Counted from the stretch's first letter, positions 53,588-62,006 are shown. The stretch is DNA of 64,000 nt from Kribbella sp. NBC_01245 (GCF_036226525.1 NZ_CP108487.1:4030001-4094000), one strand, 5' to 3'. Translations and numbers: made by a program. The notes: generated by a model from the letters alone, not told the origin.

Positions 53588-53924
53588 AGCTGCCTCCTAC
53601 TATTCCGGTGCGGGGAACCGCGAAGGTCGGGCAGGGGACTTCTTGGACCAGCGCGTTTAGTTAGGAAGTATTCCTAACGATTTCGAAGCATGGCGACATC
53701 CTTGGCACACTGTCAATGGTTGGGGAACCGCTTACCCTTGCGCTGAGCCTTGCAATCGACCTTGTGCTGGGCCTTGCGCTGACCGGATGGGCTGTGGGCG
53801 CCCGTCTGTTGCCGGTCATCCCGGATCGCCTTGTTTTGTTGGGAAATTCGGGCGCCGAAAACTGTCGGTGGCGCCGTCTAGGGTTGGTTTTGTGGCCGTG
53901 CTGGCCTGGATACGGGAGGGATCT
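53588..53924. other. Intergenic stretch with one operator
   Basis: This holds the operator at 53660-53678 and the upstream DNA of the 53,925 gene. An open frame at 53,716-54,006 encodes a hydrophobic, repetitive peptide (LTLALSLAIDLVLGLALTGW) that runs into the next gene in another frame and is not accepted as real. Confidence 0.6.
53660..53678. promoter_or_regulatory. Palindromic operator of the sugar-dehydrogenase gene
   Basis: GTTAGGAAgtaTTCCTAAC is a perfect 8-3-8 palindrome. It resembles sites of ROK-family sugar repressors seen before actinobacterial carbohydrate genes (from memory). No ROK gene is present in the window. Confidence 0.72.
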
Positions 53925-54503
53925 ATGCCGAATGACGAGGAAGCCCGACGACAACTTGACGACCTACGCGCGAGTGGTGCGGCCGATGCCCGCTCGCGAT
54001 TGCTGATCGACTACTTCACGGCGGTGATCGACGAGGAACAGGCGACCGGTCTGATCGATGACTGGCAACTCCGGTCGACTGCGCTGCGAAAACAACGAGA
54101 CGACCGATACGACGTTGCGCTCGCGGATGCGCAAGCGCATGCGGATACCGATAAAGGCGATTGGTCCTGGCGGCACGGCCTGCCCTGGCGGTGGCACAGG
54201 CGCCGATGGTTCGAGCGGGTCGAGGAACTCGTCCGCCCCCAACGCGACGTACTGCTTGCCGAGTGGCGCGCCGAATTCGGCCCCGAGCTCCAACGCCTGG
54301 AGAACCTGACCACCGAAACCAGGCATCGCCGGTACGACGCTGTGCGCCGAAAACGCGTGGCGCTTCGCGACCTGGCCGCCCTCGGCCTAACTCCCCCGTC
54401 GATCGCCGACCTAACCGGCCCCGACGAGAACGACACCACCCGGCGATTCAGCGATGGCGTCGACGCGGCCCGCAGCTCCGACGTGGCGCGCAGCGGCGAC
54501 TAG
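53925..54503 (+). CDS. Charged hypothetical protein
   Basis: A 192-residue soluble, highly charged protein. It starts MPNDEEARRQLDDLRASGA with GGGAGGG 5 bases upstream. The middle is Trp/His/Arg-rich (DWSWRHGLPWRWHRRRWF), which might contact membrane or nucleic acid. The rest is helical and Arg-rich. No family recognised. Confidence 0.7.
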   Translation: MPNDEEARRQLDDLRASGAADARSRLLIDYFTAVIDEEQATGLIDDWQLRSTALRKQRDDRYDVALADAQAHADTDKGDWSWRHGLPWRWHRRRWFERVEELVRPQRDVLLAEWRAEFGPELQRLENLTTETRHRRYDAVRRKRVALRDLAALGLTPPSIADLTGPDENDTTRRFSDGVDAARSSDVARSGD

Positions 54504-54531
54504 CGCCTGGCGTTGGGCGTAAGCCCTTGCG

Positions 54532-54768
54532 TTAGGTCGTCAGGGCGTTCTGCTGGTCGGTCATGCGGGTGCGGCGTTCGGGCAGCAGGCAGCGGAACTG
54601 CTGGTCGAGCACGGCGCCGGCCATGACCTGGTCGACGTTGAGGAGTTCGGCGATCTTTGCCAGCGCGTCATCCTCCGAGGCCGCGTCGAAGACGATGTCG
54701 ACGATCTCGTGGCGACGGTCAATGGCGGCGAGGATCGTCTGGAGGATCACGCTCTGCGAGTGGGCCAT
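54532..54768 (-). CDS. Stand-alone gyrase-A-like coiled-coil peptide
   Basis: A 78-residue protein resembling the coiled-coil 'tower' segment of DNA gyrase/topoisomerase IV subunit A: ILQTILAAIDRRHEIVDIVF, ALAKIAELLNVDQVMAGAVL and DQQFRCLLPERRTRM follow the pattern of GyrA around its AILDMRLRRL motif. It lacks the DNA-cleaving tyrosine domain and the C-terminal propeller. Function unknown; it might interact with gyrase or simply share the fold. The ATG lies within an inverted repeat (54,760-54,790). Confidence 0.7.
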   Translation of the reverse strand: MAHSQSVILQTILAAIDRRHEIVDIVFDAASEDDALAKIAELLNVDQVMAGAVLDQQFRCLLPERRTRMTDQQNALTT

Positions 54769-54790
54769 TGGGTGACCTTAAATGGCCCAC
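54760..54790. promoter_or_regulatory. Inverted repeat over the start of the gyrase-A-like gene
   Basis: GTGGGCCATT (54760-54769) and AATGGCCCAC (54781-54790) are exact inverted copies with an 11-base loop. The left arm includes the start codon on the minus strand, so an RNA hairpin could block initiation. A DNA-binding site is equally possible. Confidence 0.6.
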
Positions 54791-54836
54791 CCGCATCGCG
54801 GATAGCTACTTGCGACGAACACCGGCTACATCGTTG

Positions 54837-55730
54837 TCAGCCGCCGAAGTTCTGGACCCAGTGATTGGAGTGATGCCCGACACCGAGGAGCTTGTAGGTG
54901 CAGTTCTCGATGTTCGCGCGGTGGCCTTCGCTGTTCATCCACGCCTCGACTACGGCGGCGGCGGTGGTCTGACCGGCGGCGATGTTCTCTGCCATGGCAC
55001 CACCTGAGTAACCAGCCTGCTTCATGCGGTCCCACGGGCTCCGGCCATCGGCGCTCGTGTGGCTGAAGTAGTTCTTGGCGACCATGTCCCTCGCGTGCCC
55101 CTCGGCCGCGCGGAACAAGGCGGTGTTCATCCGTAGTGGTCCACAGCCGGCTTTGGCGCGCTCCCTGTTGGTCAGCGTCAGGACCTGTTGCTCCTTGGTC
55201 CCCGGAGCCGCGGGCGGCACAGTCGGCTTCGGCGTGGTCGGCCGCGGCGTCGGCTTGGTGGTCGGCGGCGTCGTCGGCCGGGTCGTCGGGCGCGACGTGG
55301 GCGGACGGGTGGCGGGCCGGGTGGACGGCGTACGCGTCGGCTTGGGCGTGGTCGCCCGTGCCTTGGTCGGCGTCGGACGCGGCGTGGGCGTCGCCTTGGT
55401 CGGCGTCATCGTCGGCGTACCCGTCGAGTCGTCGCCCGGCGCCGTCGGGTCAGAGCCGCCCGCGTTGTCCGGATCAGTGGTCGGGGCGTCGGTCGATACC
55501 ACCAGCGGGCTGTCCTGGCTCGACGGCGAGGTGTCGTTGCGGCTTGCGATCCAAGTGATTCCCGCGAGTACGGCGACGGTGGCGCCGATCCCGACAATCG
55601 GCGCCAGCCAACGACGACGCGGTCCGGACGGATCAGACGGATCAGACGGGCCGGAGGCGAAAGGGCTATGGCCGGACGAGGGAGGAGTGAACGGGTGCGG
55701 GTCGGACGGACGATTGGGCGGGTTCGTCAT
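54837..55730 (-). CDS. Membrane-anchored CAP/SCP-domain protein
   Basis: A 297-residue protein. A Pro/Ser-rich cytoplasmic segment precedes one membrane helix (APIVGIGATVAVLAGITWIA, about residues 43-62). A Thr/Pro/Lys-rich stalk (residues 70-175) leads to a CAP domain: VLTLTNRERAKAGCGPLRMN, HARDMVAKNYFSHTSADG and AWMNSEGHRANIENC with the CAP-type His/Glu pairs. CAP domains in bacteria occur in secreted and wall-linked proteins. Function unknown. Confidence 0.88.
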   Translation of the reverse strand: MTNPPNRPSDPHPFTPPSSGHSPFASGPSDPSDPSGPRRRWLAPIVGIGATVAVLAGITWIASRNDTSPSSQDSPLVVSTDAPTTDPDNAGGSDPTAPGDDSTGTPTMTPTKATPTPRPTPTKARATTPKPTRTPSTRPATRPPTSRPTTRPTTPPTTKPTPRPTTPKPTVPPAAPGTKEQQVLTLTNRERAKAGCGPLRMNTALFRAAEGHARDMVAKNYFSHTSADGRSPWDRMKQAGYSGGAMAENIAAGQTTAAAVVEAWMNSEGHRANIENCTYKLLGVGHHSNHWVQNFGG

Positions 55731-55946
55731 GTGTCAGCAAATCCCTTATGTGTCTTGACAAATCGAGCCCCGTGATGCCGTGGCAGCACCACGGCACGCC
55801 CGGACCGTAGCGGATTCGCTCACCCAGCGGGAACAGCCCGTCGCCGATTCCGCCAGCCTTGACGAACCTTTGACGTACGGCACCAGAACGAGCGCCGGCA
55901 CGAGCGTCGGTCACTGCGCGTTGATGGCGGCCTTGCGACGGCGGAA

Positions 55947-55981
55947 GGCCCCTCTCCGCCCCCGTACTGCGGAGAGGGGCC
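55947..55981 (-). terminator. Hairpin after the small secreted protein gene
   Basis: A perfect 13-bp stem (GGCCCCTCTCCGC) with a 9-base loop, 9 bases past the stop of the minus-strand gene. No strong T run follows. Confidence 0.65.
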
Positions 55982-55989
55982 GCTGGGCT

Positions 55990-56301
55990 TCAGTCCCGAG
56001 CGTTGAAGCCGCCCCAGCGAACGCCGTACGGCCAAGGGCAACTCACGTGGGATGCGCCTTGGTTGACGTTCACCCAGTTCCCGTAGGCGGTCGTCCACCA
56101 CCCGAACCACTCACACCCGGCCACGGCCCGCACGCTGCCCGAACCCCCGGCACACCAGGCGGACACCGTCCCGAGGCTGCTGATCCCGTAGTGGCAGTTC
56201 GACGGATAAGCCGCCGCGGGCTGCGTACCCACCACGACCCCGCCCATCAACCCCGCGCTCACCATCAAACCCGCCGCCAACCGCCGTGTTCCTTTGCTCA
56301 T
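55990..56301 (-). CDS. Small secreted cysteine-containing protein
   Basis: A 103-residue exported protein. The signal peptide (LAAGLMVSAGLMGGVVVGTQ) ends at about residue 32. The mature part has four cysteines (SNCHYG, SAWCAG, AGCEWF, VSCPWP) and many Trp/Gly residues, consistent with a small disulphide-linked domain. The ATG at 56,301 has GGGAG upstream. No family recognised. Confidence 0.75.
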   Translation of the reverse strand: MSKGTRRLAAGLMVSAGLMGGVVVGTQPAAAYPSNCHYGISSLGTVSAWCAGGSGSVRAVAGCEWFGWWTTAYGNWVNVNQGASHVSCPWPYGVRWGGFNARD

Positions 56302-56436
56302 CGCGCACTCCCTCGATCCGGTATGGCGACCTCCCGCCGCCGTGATCCAGGTTGCGCCCGCACCCACCGGCCGGCCCGGGCTCTTGCGCACGTGCGCCAT
56401 CAACGCACAAACCGTTGCGACACCCCTTCGCCCGTG

Positions 56437-57339
56437 CTAGCGCCGGAAGAGAGCGTTGTGGTCCAAGACCTGGCCGGTCGGGTGGTATCCGAGAGCGGCC
56501 AGGAGATCGTGGAGTTCACGGCGACCTTCCGCGCGTTTGTCTTCGACCGGTACGACGCGAGGCTTCAACCGGGTAAGGGTTCGGCGGCCACCGGAGAGCG
56601 CTGCGTGCTCGGCGCCTTCGACGTCCAGCTTGACGACGTCGAGTCTGTCGAGACCATGTTCGGCCGCCCAGTCGTCGAGGCGCACCACCGGCACCTGCTG
56701 AACGATCTCGCCGTCGCCCGACAACGAACGCACCCCCGCATCGGCAACGTCGTACCGGCTGTCGGCGCGAAGGTCCGCGACCTCGGCGCGATCCCCCAGC
56801 GCAACCGGCACCACCTCGAGTACATCGCTGCCCGCGAGCCCGTTGGCGGCAGCCGTGGCGACCAACTTGCGCACGCAGTCGTCGGCCGGCTCGAACGCGA
56901 TCACCCGGCCGCCGCCCAGCCCGCGCAAGCGCCGTACCGCCGTCAGCGTGTGCAGCCCGATGTTGGCGCCGACGTCCATCACGACATCACCAGCACGGAG
57001 TTCGCGGTGCAGGAAATCGCGCATCGCGGGTTCGTATCGCCCGGCGTAATAGAGGATCGCCTGCAAGTTGTCGCGCAAATCCAGCGCCAGACGCAACCCC
57101 TCACGTCGTACGTCCACGCAGGCAGCCCACTCCGGCGGGATCTTCACCAGCCCCGGATTGCGGCCCGCCAGGCGAGGCGAGATCCGGGTGGCCACGCGAC
57201 TCACGCCGGCACCGCTCAAGCCTTCGAGCCGACCGACAGCCTGCGCGGTGATGCGGGCGGCACCCCGACCGGCGACCCGCGCCGCCGCATGCGGTAACAG
57301 CCAGGCCGCTCGGCGGAAAGATCCATCGCGAAGTTCCAT
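56437..57339 (-). CDS. FkbM-family methyltransferase
   Basis: A 300-residue SAM-dependent methyltransferase of the FkbM family. The SAM site is VVMDVGANIGLHTLTAVRRL with an acidic residue in VIAFEPADDC; VVKLDVEGAEHAAL is the typical later motif. The substrate is likely a hydroxyl of a sugar or secondary metabolite. The ATG at 57,339 with GAGG is preferred over one at 57,369. Divergent from the epimerase gene. Confidence 0.88.
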   Translation of the reverse strand: MELRDGSFRRAAWLLPHAAARVAGRGAARITAQAVGRLEGLSGAGVSRVATRISPRLAGRNPGLVKIPPEWAACVDVRREGLRLALDLRDNLQAILYYAGRYEPAMRDFLHRELRAGDVVMDVGANIGLHTLTAVRRLRGLGGGRVIAFEPADDCVRKLVATAAANGLAGSDVLEVVPVALGDRAEVADLRADSRYDVADAGVRSLSGDGEIVQQVPVVRLDDWAAEHGLDRLDVVKLDVEGAEHAALSGGRRTLTRLKPRVVPVEDKRAEGRRELHDLLAALGYHPTGQVLDHNALFRR

Positions 57340-57380
57340 TTGACCTCGGTACCCAAAGCGCCAATGCATATGGTCGAGGC

Positions 57381-58340
57381 ATGCGAGTTCTCGTTATCGG
57401 AGGCACAGGGCATATCGGCACGTTCCTGGTACCGCAGCTGGTCGCGGCCGGGCACGACGTGATCGTGGTGAGTCGAGGCGCTCGCCGGCCATATCGTCCG
57501 AGCGAGAGTTGGCAGCACGTCCGGATCGTGGAGCTGGATCGGAAGGACGAGGAGGCGCGCGGGACGTTCGGCGCGCAGATGGCCGCGCTCGAGGCCGAGG
57601 CGGTCATCGATCTCATCTGCTTCACCGAGGAAAGCGCCGCGCAGTTGGGGGAAGCGCTGTGCGGGCGAGTACGGCATCTCCTGCATTGCGGCACGATCTG
57701 GGTGCACGGGCCGAGCACGCTGGTGCCGACCACGGAGGACTCGCCGCGGCGTCCGATCGGCTCGTACGGCGTTGCCAAGGCGGCGATCGAGGCGTCCCTC
57801 TTGAGCCAAAGCGGGCTGCCCGCGACGGTGATCCATCCCGGCCACATCACCGGACCGGGCTGGGCGCCGATCAACCCGGCCGGGCATCTCGGCGTCGAGG
57901 TCTTCCAGCGGCTCGCCGACGGCCAGAAACTGGCGCTGCCGCATCTCGGGATGGAGACCCTGCACCACGTCCACGCGGCCGACGTCGCCGGGGTCTTCCT
58001 CGCCGCGCTCGCGAACCCTTCAGCGTCCGTGGGCGAGAGCTTCCATGCGGTAGCGCCTGCCGCGATGACCATGCGGGGCTATGCGGAAAAGGTGGCGGAC
58101 TGGTTCGGCCGGGAGGCGGACCTGGAGTTCCTGCCGTGGGACGCGTGGGCCAAGACCGTCGACGCCGACTCCGCGGACATCACGTGGAGCCATCTGACCC
58201 ACAGCCCGAACTGCTCGATGGCCAAGGCCGACCGACTACTCGGCTTCCGGCCGTCGTACTCCGCTCTCGACGCGGTCGCCGACGCCGTCAGCGCCTTGAT
58301 CGAGTCCGGTCAACTCACTGCGGAGCCGATTCATCCCTAA
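57381..58340 (+). CDS. NAD-dependent epimerase/dehydratase-family protein
   Basis: A 319-residue extended SDR. The nucleotide site is MRVLVIGGTGHIGTFLV. The usual YxxxK is present as SYGVAKAAIE, with HCGTIWVHG at the Ser position showing a changed catalytic triad (no clear Ser), so it may be an atypical or reductase-like member. The C-terminal domain is SDR-like (ETLHHVHAADVAGVFLAAL). Substrate unknown. Confidence 0.85.
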   Translation: MRVLVIGGTGHIGTFLVPQLVAAGHDVIVVSRGARRPYRPSESWQHVRIVELDRKDEEARGTFGAQMAALEAEAVIDLICFTEESAAQLGEALCGRVRHLLHCGTIWVHGPSTLVPTTEDSPRRPIGSYGVAKAAIEASLLSQSGLPATVIHPGHITGPGWAPINPAGHLGVEVFQRLADGQKLALPHLGMETLHHVHAADVAGVFLAALANPSASVGESFHAVAPAAMTMRGYAEKVADWFGREADLEFLPWDAWAKTVDADSADITWSHLTHSPNCSMAKADRLLGFRPSYSALDAVADAVSALIESGQLTAEPIHP

Positions 58341-58353
58341 GAGCCATTGACAC

Positions 58354-58370
58354 ACCTAACGCCATTAGGT
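58354..58370. promoter_or_regulatory. Operator upstream of TetR gene
   Basis: ACCTAAcgccaTTAGGT is a perfect 6-5-6 palindrome 12 bases upstream of the GTG of the TetR gene, just after a TTGACA -35-like sequence (58347-58352). It suits autorepression. Confidence 0.68.
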
Positions 58371-58382
58371 TTCTCTATAGGC

Positions 58383-59033
58383 GTGAAGAACGTAGGGCCG
58401 TCAGAGCTGGATCGGCGCAGCCGTCGACGTCGCGACACGATCGAGGAGATCCTCGACGTTTCGCTGGAGTTGATGGCGGCGGAGGGCGTCGCGGCCTTGA
58501 GCCTGTCCGCCGTCGCCCGGCGGGTGGGCATGCGGCCGCCGTCGCTGTACCAGTACTTCGACTCGAAGATGGCGATCTACGACGCGCTCTTCCAGCGCGG
58601 CTCGCAGGCCGTTCGCGACACGTATCGAGCCGCCCAGGCAGAGCGCCCCGAGGCGAATCCACTGGAATCGCTGAGGATCGGCACCGAGTCGTTCACGCGC
58701 TGGTGTATCGCGAATCCGATCTATTGCCAGTTGTTGTTCTGGCGGACCGTGCCCGGCTTCGAGCCGTCGCCCGAGGCGTATGCACCTGCCGTCGAGAGTG
58801 TTGAGGACCTCCGCACTGGGCTGCAGTTGGCCGTCGACGCCGGCCTGTTGAGCCCGGCCGCCGCGACCGATGAGGGGGTCGCGCTGCATTCGGCACTGGT
58901 TGCGGGACTGCTGTCCCAGCAACTCGCCAACGAACCGGATGCCTCGTTCGAGGACGGGCGCTTCACACGCTTGCTGCCGGCCGTCCTGGAGCTGTTCGTC
59001 ACCAAGTACCAACCTTCCAGGGGGAAGAAATGA
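58383..59033 (+). CDS. TetR/AcrR-family regulator
   Basis: A 216-residue regulator. The HTH is at about residues 23-68 (VAALSLSAVARRVGMRPPSL, YQYFDSKMAIYDALF). The C-terminal ligand domain is helical with RTVPGFEPSPEAY in the middle. The GTG at 58,383 fits the family start better than earlier in-frame codons that fall in the promoter. Its stop overlaps the mini-ORF start. It probably controls the mycothiol-type enzyme downstream and itself. Confidence 0.88.
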   Translation: MKNVGPSELDRRSRRRRDTIEEILDVSLELMAAEGVAALSLSAVARRVGMRPPSLYQYFDSKMAIYDALFQRGSQAVRDTYRAAQAERPEANPLESLRIGTESFTRWCIANPIYCQLLFWRTVPGFEPSPEAYAPAVESVEDLRTGLQLAVDAGLLSPAAATDEGVALHSALVAGLLSQQLANEPDASFEDGRFTRLLPAVLELFVTKYQPSRGKK

Positions 59034-59065
59034 GCATCACTGCCACGATCGAGCTACCGCAATGA
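59030..59065 (+). CDS. 11-residue coupling mini-ORF
   Basis: Reads MSITATIELPQ then stop. It begins with an ATG overlapping the TetR stop (ATGA), with AGGGGGAAGAA upstream, and its own stop overlaps the next start (AATGA). Without it the downstream gene has no visible ribosome-binding site, so it may pass ribosomes on. It might alternatively be the start of a deleted gene. Confidence 0.5.
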   Translation: MSITATIELPQ

Positions 59066-59877
59066 CCAGCGCGGAGACCGTCCGCTTGGCGCGCGAGGTT
59101 CCGCGGGCGACCAAGGAAGACGCCTTCGCCCACCGAGCCGCCGAGGTCAAGGCATGGCTGGAACTGCTCGGCTCACTCGACGAGACCGAGTGGCACCGGC
59201 CGACGGTCTGCACCGAGTGGGACGTCGCCGATATCGCCGGCCACCTGTGCGGCCAGGCCGAGGATGCGACCAGACTCTGGCTGAACCCGATCCGGGACGC
59301 ACGCGCCAAACGCCGCTATCCGGATGTGCCGCCGCTCGACCGCCACATGCTGATCCAGGCCGACGGACATCGCGGTACGCCGCCCGCCGAACTGATCGCC
59401 ACCTTCGAACGCCTTTGGAACAAGGCGAATCGCGTCGTCCGAAGGCGACCCGCCCTGATCCGCAATCTCAAGGTGCCAGTCGACGGCCTCAACCTCCCCG
59501 CCTTCCGGAAGCTGCCCCTCGGGTTACTCCTCGACGTCCTGCTCGCCCGCGATCTCTGGATGCACCGGGACGACGTCTGCCAGGCCATCGGCCGGCCGTT
59601 CGACCCAGGACCGTACGGCCAGGACCTGGTCGCGCAAGTCCTGCTCGACCTCGAGTTCGGTCGCGTCTGGACGGGACCCGCGGTGGGGCTGGAGCTGACC
59701 GGCCCGGCGGGTGGCAGCTGGCAGCTCGGCGAAGGCACGCCCGTCGGCACCGTACGGCTCGACGCCGTCGCCTACATGCGCACCATTTCGGGCCGCGACG
59801 ACGACCCGGCGATCGAGCTCCTCGACGGCGACCCGGCCGCAGTTAAGGCTGTTGCCGCGGTGCGAATGCCGTTCTGA
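59062..59877 (+). CDS. Maleylpyruvate isomerase-family, mycothiol-dependent-type protein
   Basis: A 271-residue protein of the DinB-like mycothiol-dependent maleylpyruvate isomerase family. PTVCTEWDVADIAGHLCGQAE has the metal/mycothiol-site His in a typical WDVxDIxxHL pattern, and LLARDLWMHRDDVCQAIG carries the second His region. The reaction is probably a thiol-dependent isomerisation or transfer; the substrate is unknown. Start assignment depends on coupling to the mini-ORF. Confidence 0.87.
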   Translation: MTSAETVRLAREVPRATKEDAFAHRAAEVKAWLELLGSLDETEWHRPTVCTEWDVADIAGHLCGQAEDATRLWLNPIRDARAKRRYPDVPPLDRHMLIQADGHRGTPPAELIATFERLWNKANRVVRRRPALIRNLKVPVDGLNLPAFRKLPLGLLLDVLLARDLWMHRDDVCQAIGRPFDPGPYGQDLVAQVLLDLEFGRVWTGPAVGLELTGPAGGSWQLGEGTPVGTVRLDAVAYMRTISGRDDDPAIELLDGDPAAVKAVAAVRMPF

Positions 59878-59899
59878 CCTTCAGAATCCGTTCTGACCT

Positions 59900-60319
59900 T
59901 CAGAAAATGGACGGGAGGCGCTGGAGGTTGCCTTCCCAGCCCTGCAGGTGGTTCGCGACGTCCTCGGCGTTCTCGAGGCCGGTGTGGTCGAGCACCATTC
60001 GCGTACCGCCATCGACCTCGGTGAGCTCCACCCGGACCTGCGATGCCTCGGACTCCGTGCCGTCCCAGCGCCAGGTGAACGCGATCAGCCTGGGCTCGTC
60101 GAGCTCGGTATAGGTGCCGCGGACGACGTGCGGACCCATCTTCACGACGTACGCCCCGCCGACTCGGAGGTCGGTCTCAACGGTGAGCTCCCACGCCGGG
60201 TTCGGGCAGTACCAGCGGGTGAGCAACTCCGGCCGGGTCCACGCGTCGTACACCTGCTGAATGGTTGCCTTGAGCACCCGATCGACGTGGATCGCGGTGG
60301 CGGTGGTGTCAACGGTCAT
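59900..60319 (-). CDS. SRPBCC (AHSA1-like) domain protein
   Basis: A 139-residue protein of the START/Bet v1-like fold. VDRVLKATIQQVYDAWTRPE and LLTRWYCPNPAWELTVETDL match AHSA1-type domains; GGTRMVLDHTGLENAEDVAN is the C-terminal helix area. It binds hydrophobic ligands in other cases. The ATG at 60,319 overlaps the ArsR stop (ATGA), the usual regulator/AHSA1 pairing. Confidence 0.87.
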   Translation of the reverse strand: MTVDTTATAIHVDRVLKATIQQVYDAWTRPELLTRWYCPNPAWELTVETDLRVGGAYVVKMGPHVVRGTYTELDEPRLIAFTWRWDGTESEASQVRVELTEVDGGTRMVLDHTGLENAEDVANHLQGWEGNLQRLPSIF

Positions 60320-60630
60320 GACTTCTCCTCGGAGAGCAATTGCTCCAGGCGATCGATGCTGGAGTTCCAGTAGGACGTGAGATCCGCCAACCACGTCTGC
60401 ACCTCGGCAAGCGCCTGCGGCTGGAGCGAACAGACCACGGTTCGGCCGACCTTCCGCCGTACGACCAGGCCGGCGTCGGCCAGCACCCCGACGTGCTTGG
60501 TCATGGCAGGCGCGCTGATCGCATGCGGCGCGGACAGCTCGCCCATGGTGGCCTCGCCCTGGCTGAGCCGGGCCACGATCGACTGCCGGGTCGGATCAGC
60601 CAGCGCGGCGAACGTCGCCACCAGAGTCAT
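60316..60630 (-). CDS. ArsR-family regulator
   Basis: A 104-residue winged-helix repressor (AALADPTRQSIVARLSQGEA, then ISAPAMTKHVGVLADAGLVV). No cysteine cluster for metal sensing is present, so it is probably of the non-metal, SRPBCC-associated kind. A perfect 11-4-11 palindrome lies just upstream. Confidence 0.92.
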   Translation of the reverse strand: MTLVATFAALADPTRQSIVARLSQGEATMGELSAPHAISAPAMTKHVGVLADAGLVVRRKVGRTVVCSLQPQALAEVQTWLADLTSYWNSSIDRLEQLLSEEKS

Positions 60631-60635
60631 ACCTC

Positions 60636-60661
60636 AATACTTCACCATTTGGTGAAGTATT
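60636..60661. promoter_or_regulatory. ArsR operator
   Basis: AATACTTCACC-attt-GGTGAAGTATT, 11-bp perfect arms with a 4-base centre, 6 bases from the ArsR start codon. Its symmetry and location suit autorepression. Confidence 0.85.
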
Positions 60662-60668
60662 AGTCAAG

Positions 60669-61244
60669 TCAGGCTTTGGTGCGTTGGTAATGGCGGGCGA
60701 CGCGGGCTCTGTTGCCGCAACCGGCCGAGCACCATTCGCGACGCGGGTGATCCTTGAGGAAGAACAGGACGCAGCCGGGAGCGTGGCAGGCGCGCAGATC
60801 GGCCAGCGCTGGACCGGCGAACAGGTCGACGGCGAGCTCGGCGATGTCGGCCAGGGCCGCGGTGATGGGGCGCGCGTCGTTGCGCGCCTCGGCCGAGGGA
60901 GCGTCGGCCCACCGCAATTCCCGCCAGGACGGAGCCGTACGAACGCAGCCGTTGAGCGCATCAAGGGCCGGCTGCGGCGGCGCGGTACGGTCCACGGCCG
61001 CCCCAGCCAGCGCTCGGATGGCGTCGCGGAGCTCCCGCGCCGTCGCCAGGTCCTGCTGGTTGACGTCACGCAGGTCGGCATCGGACGGCGGGAGCGGCAG
61101 CCGCGAGCGCACCTGCTCCAGCCAGAAGGCGAGCTGCTCGGTCGTTTCCAGCCCATCCTGGAGGTGACCGCGGACGGCGTACGTGGCGTTGGCCAGCTCG
61201 ATCGGCAGCGGTTCGCCCATCACGGGACCAGTCGTCACGGTCAC
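60669..61244 (-). CDS. CGNR zinc-finger domain protein
   Basis: A 191-residue protein. The helical N-terminal region (about 1-135; IELANATYAVRG) is followed by a CGNR zinc finger (CHAPGCVLFFLKDH, EWCSAGCGNRARVARHYQR) that probably binds DNA. Such proteins are possible transcription regulators. It overlaps the PNPOx-like gene by 4 bases and is convergent in orientation with nothing; the ArsR operator lies 8 bases beyond its stop. Confidence 0.87.
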   Translation of the reverse strand: MTVTTGPVMGEPLPIELANATYAVRGHLQDGLETTEQLAFWLEQVRSRLPLPPSDADLRDVNQQDLATARELRDAIRALAGAAVDRTAPPQPALDALNGCVRTAPSWRELRWADAPSAEARNDARPITAALADIAELAVDLFAGPALADLRACHAPGCVLFFLKDHPRREWCSAGCGNRARVARHYQRTKA

Positions 61245-61852
61245 GGCCGGGCCTCTCGCAGTTCGGCGTTCTGGCGTTCGAGCTCGGCGATCCGCTGGCG
61301 CAGCGAATCCAGCGCCTCATGGACGGCGTCGGCCGGGAACAGCTGCGGGATGTGCTGCCGGCAGTTCCAGTCGAAGCCTTCGACGTCGATGACGATCGCT
61401 CGTTCCACCTTCGCAGGGTAGCCCTCGACGGACAGCCTTCCGATCAACTCGGGGTCGTCCTCGATGGCCCGGGCCCTGCCGAGGATCTTCAGGCGGGTCC
61501 GGTTCGCGTAGTCCATCAGGAACAGCGAAACCCGGTCGTCGTGGTCGAGGTTGCCGCGAGTGATGTACTGGCGGTTGCCCCGTAAGTCGGCGAATCCGAT
61601 CGTGTTCTCGTCGAGAACCTTGAGGAAGCCCGGCGGGCCGCCGCGGTGCTGGATGTACGGCCAGCCGGTCTCGCCGACGGTCGCGAGGTAGAAGCTGTCG
61701 CGTTCGCCGATGAACAGCGCTTCGTCGGGACCGAGCCGATCGGCTTCCCCAGGCCCCTCGATCATCCCGCGATAGGCGCGGTCGCTGCCGTGCTGACGCT
61801 GATGCCGCTGGACGCCGGGCGTGAACGCAAGCTGCGCGAACCGCTTGCTCAT
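61241..61852 (-). CDS. Pyridoxamine 5'-phosphate oxidase-family protein
   Basis: A 203-residue flavin-type split-barrel protein. EALFIGERDSFYLATVGETG and WPYIQHRGGPPGFLKVLDE are standard; TIGFADLRGNRQYITRGNL follows. The C-terminal 35 residues form a coiled coil (LDSLRQRIAELERQNAELRE). It may bind FMN or F420; given F420 genes in the window, F420 is possible. The ATG at 61,852 is preferred over one at 61,939. Confidence 0.88.
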   Translation of the reverse strand: MSKRFAQLAFTPGVQRHQRQHGSDRAYRGMIEGPGEADRLGPDEALFIGERDSFYLATVGETGWPYIQHRGGPPGFLKVLDENTIGFADLRGNRQYITRGNLDHDDRVSLFLMDYANRTRLKILGRARAIEDDPELIGRLSVEGYPAKVERAIVIDVEGFDWNCRQHIPQLFPADAVHEALDSLRQRIAELERQNAELREARP

Positions 61853-62006
61853 GGTCTCCGCCTTTCGTGAACCTACCAGAAATTCTAATGCTTGCGAGAG
61901 TCGACAACCATTAGCTAACTGAGAAGATTCCCGCGGCAAAGGTCTCTTTCTCGCTCGCCGACGCGCGCAGCGGCTCGGCGTTGGGACGTGTTGGTTAGAT
62001 CAAGGC

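Noticed and set aside
53716..54006. Hydrophobic plus-strand frame before the 53,925 gene
   Set aside because: It runs through the start of a better-supported gene in another frame, has no ribosome-binding site, and its hydrophobicity comes from short direct repeats (CTTGCGCTG).
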